NCBI GenBank assembly: GCA_023807065.1
Contig: JAJJLU010004121.1
Span: 1 to 18,234 of the forward strand
DNA length: 18,234 bases
Source of the DNA: Isotricha intestinalis
Taxonomy: Eukaryota; Ciliophora; Litostomatea; Vestibuliferida; Isotrichidae
Reading direction: 5' to 3'
Positions 15,120 to 18,234 of this stretch are shown here, piece after piece (the stretch's first letter is position 1; every line of letters begins with the position of its first letter). A program made the position numbers and the translations under genes. The notes below the pieces were generated by a model. It worked only from the letters and a program-made list of their open reading frames with translations, was not told the origin of the DNA and did not search any database.

Positions 15120-18100
15120 ATGGGATGTGGAAGTTCAAAAGATGAAGATATATTAGAAACAATAAATCCACTTACTACAGAAGAAACAGAAAGAAAATAT
15201 TTAGAAGATGAAAAAATTGAAGAAGAAATAAAAAGTAATAATGAAAAAATAAACATTAATAATAATAACTCAATAATAAATAAAAGTTTTAATGATAATA
15301 ATATGTTATTTATTGATAATAATTTAAATAATTCAAATAAAAAACATAAGAAATTAGATAGTAATTTATTGATTGAAAGTATTGATGAAAGATTAAGTGA
15401 TTCAAATTTTAAAAGAAAAGTGAAACCTTTAAAAACAAATTATGGAAATATAAAAAAATTAAATTTAAGTGATTTATCAATTTCAGATTTTAAAAATAAT
15501 AAAAAAAATTCAAAAATTTCAAAAGACTTTGAATCATTATCAGCAATATCAGATATAAAGAAAAAACATGTTAAATTTAAATCATCTAAAAAAAAAGACT
15601 CTTTAAAAAGAGATTTAACTAAAGAAAGTGAAATGTTATATTTTGAAAATGAAAAAGGAGAAGAAAATGATAAAAAAGAAAGTGAAGAAAGTATTCATAG
15701 TGATATAGAAGAAATAGAAGAAAAAGAAATTGAATATGAAGATGATAACATTGAAATGGGAAGAGTTACTTTAAGAGCAAGAAAAAAAAATAAAAAAATA
15801 ATATTACCAAAAACTCAAATTAAAAAAGATCCTAAATGGGTAGAAACTAAAAAATTATTTTTCCAAAAATTAAAAGAACAAATTGAAAATAGTGATATTG
15901 AAGATAATATTGATGTTTCAATCACTTCTATTATTTCTTTAAATAAAACTGATTATTCTAAATATTCTCTTAATCAAAAATTTAGAATTCAATTAATTAA
16001 AAAATCTAATGAAATTAATTGGATTAAAAATCCTTATAATTCTTTTAAAAAAAAAATTTCAAAAATACCTTCTTTAAATCATTTACTTAAAAAAATAGTT
16101 TTTTTTGATTTTGATAATAATTCTTTAAATGAATTTGAACCTTATTTAGGAGAAACTAAATTTTTAAGATTAAATTATATAAATGGAAAAGAAAATAAAA
16201 CTTATATTACTTTATCTAAAGAAACAATAAATCAAATTGTTCTTATATTAATATTTTCTTTCGAAAATCCAGATTCAATTATTTTATTTAAAGAAGTGTT
16301 AGAATATATTAAAAATAAAAAGAAAAAGAATAATAAATTTTCTCTTCAATTTTTTCCTGTTTATGGTCCAATTTTAGAAAAATCATCTAATATAAATTAT
16401 GTTTGGGAAATGACACAAAAAAATGAATTTGAAAAAGATTTAGAAATATATTTTATAGAAAATAATAATTTAACTCAAAAATTTCAATATATAACAGATG
16501 ATAAGAAAATAATTTGTAAATATATTTTAATTGACTCATCTTCAATTATTAGAAAAATTGGAAATCCAAAAAAATTTACTTTTAATTTAATTAATCAAAT
16601 GGATAAAATTGATAAAAATGATTATGAAATAATAAAAGAAAATTTAACTCAATTTGTTTCAGAACAAAATTATTCTGTTAGAGATTTACAAAAACATCCA
16701 ATCAGTTGTTCTTTATTTTTAAATAAAACAACAATATATTCTTATGATAAATCAGATCAAATTTTTGTTACTTTAACAAAATATTATGATACTTTAACAG
16801 GTGAAATTAAAAATGAAGATAATATTTTAGAATTATATCAAGACTTAGATGAAGTTGGAAAATTTGAAAAAAGAGAAAACCCAAAAAAATTTCAATTATC
16901 CTTTAAAAAAAAAACAGAAATGATATCTAATTTAATTGGAGATGTATTTCAAAGAAGTTTATTAGAAAAAATAAAATACATAACAAAATTTGAAAAAAAT
17001 TCAATATTAATGAAAATTAATCCTAATAAAAAACCAGAACAAAAATTTAATAAAATAAAGAAAAAATCAATTATATTTGAAGCATATATAAAATATGAAG
17101 ACTTTTTACAAAGACATCATTATCCAATAATAAAAGGTTCATTAGATTTACTTCAATTTTCATTCTCAAATAATATAAATTATTTTTCATGTGTTTTAGC
17201 AAATGAAGAACAATTTCCAAATACCATAAAATTATATAATTCAGAAACAAAAGAACCAGAAAATTTAACAATAAATGAAAATGGTTCTTATCCTTCTTTA
17301 TTAATAATATTTTCTTTAAATTCAAAAGATTATTTAGCAAAAATGGAAATGATATATCGATTAAATAAAATATATAAAAAAATATTTAATTTAAGAAATA
17401 CTATAAATATTCATTTAATTTATAGAGGAGAATTATATCCTTTTGAAAGGGAAATAAGTGAATTAAAAATGAAGAAATTTTTCGTCAAAATTATTCTTTA
17501 CATATTCTTCCTTCTAATATTTCTATTTTTCCTTTATATTATAACACAAATATAATTGAAACTTGTGAGAGTCAATTAAAAATATTTTTATTGGATAAAA
17601 AAAATAATGTTGCTTATGCTGGAATTTGTGATGATATTAATTTAAGAGGAAGTATTATTAATTTATATGAGAATAGTTATGTTAAATATATGAAACATTA
17701 TCCTTTAAATTTAGAGGAATTTACAAATGAAATTAAACCAAGAATAAAAGAAATAGAACAAATTATTGAAAGAGCTTTTATAAAAAAATTAAATGAAGAT
17801 GAAATATTATTATATAGACCTTATGTAAGTTTTTCTTATTGTAAATGTGTTAATTATATTGATGATAAATGTGATAATGATGTTTATATAAATAATTTAA
17901 GGCTACGAATTTTAGTAAAAGAAAAGCATAAAAATTTAATCTTAAAAAATATAGAATTAAAAGAACATTTTAAAATAATAAAAGAATATGGAACAACTAT
18001 ATTAATTATTCCAATTCCTTGTGAAAATTTACAAATAGAATATAAATGTAAATTATGTAATAAAGGAATAAATAAAAAAAAAGGATTTTTTTATAATCAA

Positions 18101-18234
18101 AATGAAAAAAGTACTATTTGTTTAAATTGTGAAAAAAATTTAAATCAAAATAACATTTTTTTGATCTATATTAAATCAACTAATATTGATAAAGAAATAA
18201 TATCTGAATTATATAATTTGAATATAAAATGTGA
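15120..18234 (+). CDS. Large MGCGSS-anchored protein, unknown function, possible thioredoxin-like modules and zinc-binding C-terminus (3' end outside window; frame disruption)
   Basis: I place the start at 15120, not the upstream ATG at 15060, because it gives MGCGSSKDED: Gly2, Ser6 and Lys7 fit the N-myristoylation consensus and Cys3 allows palmitoylation. Residues about 10-250 are acidic, Asn/Lys-rich and disordered. The later part is more ordered. One segment (about 320-490) has a strand, then LILIFSFENPDSIILFKEVLEY, then FSLQFFPVYGP and YILIDSSSIIRKIG, a pattern like a thioredoxin/peroxiredoxin fold without the active CxxC. A second such segment comes after IIKGSLDLLQFSF, with LLIIFSLNSKDY, NIHLIYRG and, past the frame break, LKIFLLDKKNNVAYAG. 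The first frame stops at TAA 17553-17555, but the frame shifted by -1 is open from about 17468 to the window end with ordinary protein sequence. It ends with C-X2-C-X20-C-X2-C (18047-18130), a zinc-finger candidate. Total visible length is just over 1,030 aa. Function is unknown. Confidence 0.65.
17460..17488 (+). other. Frame disruption (-1) between homopolymer runs A5 and T5
   Basis: Upstream coding is in the frame ending ...REISELK; downstream coding (EIFRQNYSLHILP...) is in the frame shifted by -1. One additional A in the A5 run at 17465-17469, or one additional T in the T5 run at 17478-17482, would join them. The unshifted frame goes on as a Phe/Ile/Leu-rich string to TAA at 17555, probably an out-of-frame reading of T-rich codons. 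The only fitting GT...AG intron is 17458-17474 (17 nt, starting GTGAA), unlike the GTAA introns seen elsewhere. Confidence 0.6.

Noticed and set aside
17490..17555. A C-terminal membrane segment (Phe/Ile/Leu-rich) ending the MGCGSS protein at 17555
   Set aside because: The hydrophobic string is an out-of-frame reading of T-rich codons. The -1 frame gives ordinary sequence here and remains open for more than 700 bases. It stays possible only if accurate reads rule out a frame change.
1..18234. Bacterial-type mobile elements, CRISPR arrays, tRNA or rRNA genes
   Set aside because: No terminal repeats, transposase motifs, regular spacer repeats, or G/C-containing cloverleaf or rRNA-like segments were seen in any of the A/T-only intergenic stretches.

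Overview
The window looks like extremely A+T-rich nuclear DNA from a eukaryotic microbe, most likely a ciliate. It shows single-copy eukaryotic housekeeping genes (CDC45, a PARN-type deadenylase, a Sen1-like helicase). Lys/Asn/Asp/Glu-rich insertions interrupt the proteins, and start codons sit in A-rich contexts with A at -3. Two very short GTAA...TTAG introns (37 and 32 nt) can be deduced from reading frames. Every visible stop is TAA, and neither TGA nor TAG is read as a sense codon in the long open frames; Gln is CAA. This rules against codes with reassigned UAA/UAG (Tetrahymena/Paramecium type) and gives no support to UGA = Cys (Euplotes). A ciliate with an essentially standard code, such as a litostome, is my best guess. 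This is inference, based partly on a protein module in the 495-aa protein that I associate with ciliates.

Layout: (1) 2-800 (+), the C-terminal end of a very large protein, tentatively RNF213-like, with a 1-nt frame disruption near 590-607. (2) 1050-2079 (-), a two-exon tetraspanin-like membrane protein. (3) 2171-2911 (+), a TPR co-chaperone-like protein. (4) 3126-5252 (+), CDC45, the replicative helicase subunit. (5) 5740-7668 (+), a PARN-like poly(A)-specific ribonuclease with its catalytic residues intact. (6) 7725-10997 (-), a Sen1/senataxin-like SF1B helicase with a perfect PIP-box match near its N-terminus. (7) 11241-12728 (-) and (8) 12894-14231 (-), two low-complexity proteins of unknown function. 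(9) 14681-14970 (+), a small two-exon protein with an N-terminal dual-acylation signal. (10) 15120-18234 (+, runs off the window), a large MGCGSS-anchored protein with two possible thioredoxin-like modules and a CX2C...CX2C zinc-binding candidate. It contains a second 1-nt frame disruption near 17460-17488.

There is no operon and no mobile element, CRISPR array, rRNA or tRNA that I can recognise. Intergenic gaps run from 56 to about 490 bp and are almost pure A/T. The genes do not form one pathway, although CDC45 and the helicase both point to replication and genome maintenance. The least ordinary features are the two homopolymer-associated frame breaks, the adjacent pair of N-myristoylation-type proteins, the PIP-box on the Sen1-like helicase, and blocks of a few hundred bases in which synonymous codons switch between A-ending and T-ending. 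I do not see clear evidence for a wholly new multi-gene system.
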